Positions 5,733-5,861 of a stretch of DNA of 5,861 nt are shown here, one piece after another (position 1 is the first letter of the stretch; each line of letters begins with the position of its first letter). A program made the position numbers and the translations under genes. Under the pieces are notes generated by a model. It was given only the letters and a program-made list of their open reading frames with translations, ran no database searches and was not told the origin of the DNA. Source of the stretch: HGM11416 sp045596285 (GTDB lineage: Bacteria; Bacillota; Clostridia; Christensenellales; Borkfalkiaceae); contig JAZOCA010000152.1 in assembly GCA_045596285.1 (NCBI GenBank), positions 1 through 5,861 of the forward strand, in the 5' to 3' direction.

Positions 5733-5759
5733 CCACCCGAATATCGGGTGGTTTTTATT
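5733..5759 (+). terminator. Intrinsic terminator of the glycosyltransferase gene
   Basis: CCACCCGA (5733-5740) pairs perfectly with TCGGGTGG (5744-5751) around a 3-base loop, and is followed at once by TTTTTATTT. It lies 50 bases after the stop codon. A second TTCGGGC at 5761-5767 can pair alternatively with the CCCGAA at 5736-5741. The intervening 5683-5732 is AT-rich and shows nothing else. Confidence 0.9.
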
Positions 5760-5760
5760 T

Positions 5761-5861
5761 TTCGGGCATAGCTCTTGTTCACTGGCTAGCACAAATATGC
5801 TTTTTATTTGACCTGCCAGTCATGCACTTATTACCTGCTACCCGTCAACGGGTTTCACTTT
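5761..5861. other. Right-edge segment rich in inverted repeats, possible mobile-element or structured-RNA end
   Basis: This stretch is visibly less A-rich than the other spacers. ACTGGC (5781-5786) pairs with GCCAGT (5815-5820), enclosing smaller pairs (AGCA 5788-5791 with TGCT 5798-5801). ACCCG (5840-5844) pairs with CGGGT (5849-5853) around TCAA. On the minus strand a frame entering from the right edge reads VKPVDG and stops at TAG (complement of 5838-5840), and GAACAAGAGC follows (complement of 5771-5780). A VKP-type ending with a downstream GAACAAGA element and hairpins is reminiscent of the 3' end of an IS200/IS605-type tnpB and its RNA. Only seven codons are visible, so this is speculation. 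It could equally be an unrelated structured RNA. Confidence 0.25.

Overview
The window looks like chromosomal DNA from a low-GC Gram-positive bacterium, most likely an uncultured Clostridia-type Firmicute. Supporting signs are AT-rich spacers, AAAGGAG-type ribosome binding sites, TTGACA/TATAAT promoters, intrinsic terminators, a Firmicutes-sized DnaA of 446 residues and use of the standard genetic code. Nothing narrows the lineage further.

Layout. Positions 1-305 are a gene-free, AT-rich leader with a good sigma-A-type promoter, two stem-loops and a tandem 11-bp repeat. They feed into dnaA (306-1646, +), the replication initiator. A 308-base gene-free spacer (1647-1954) follows. It holds a long stem-loop at 1767-1804 and only weak DnaA-box-like sites. 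Next is mnmG/gidA (1955-3814, +), the FAD-dependent tRNA wobble-uridine modification enzyme. The spacer 3815-4047 carries three consecutive terminator-like inverted repeats. It separates mnmG from a convergent gene on the minus strand (4048-4599) for a small predicted lipoprotein of unknown function. A short divergent promoter region (4600-4749) then drives that gene leftward and a GT2 membrane glycosyltransferase (4750-5682, +) rightward. The glycosyltransferase ends at a textbook terminator (5733-5759). The last 100 bases (5761-5861) are compositionally different, full of short inverted repeats, and may be the edge of a mobile element or structured RNA.

How the genes relate. dnaA and mnmG are housekeeping genes normally found near the chromosomal origin, so the window probably lies close to oriC. 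However, dnaN does not follow dnaA, and no convincing DnaA-box cluster is visible. The lipoprotein and the glycosyltransferase are envelope-related accessory genes with their own promoters, not part of a replication operon.

Overall this is mostly an ordinary housekeeping region, and I see no complete new system. The points most worth a second look are the apparently leaderless glycosyltransferase mRNA, the dnaA-mnmG junction without dnaN, the stem-loops in the spacers, and the right-edge segment that might be the 3' end of an IS200/IS605-type tnpB with its RNA.
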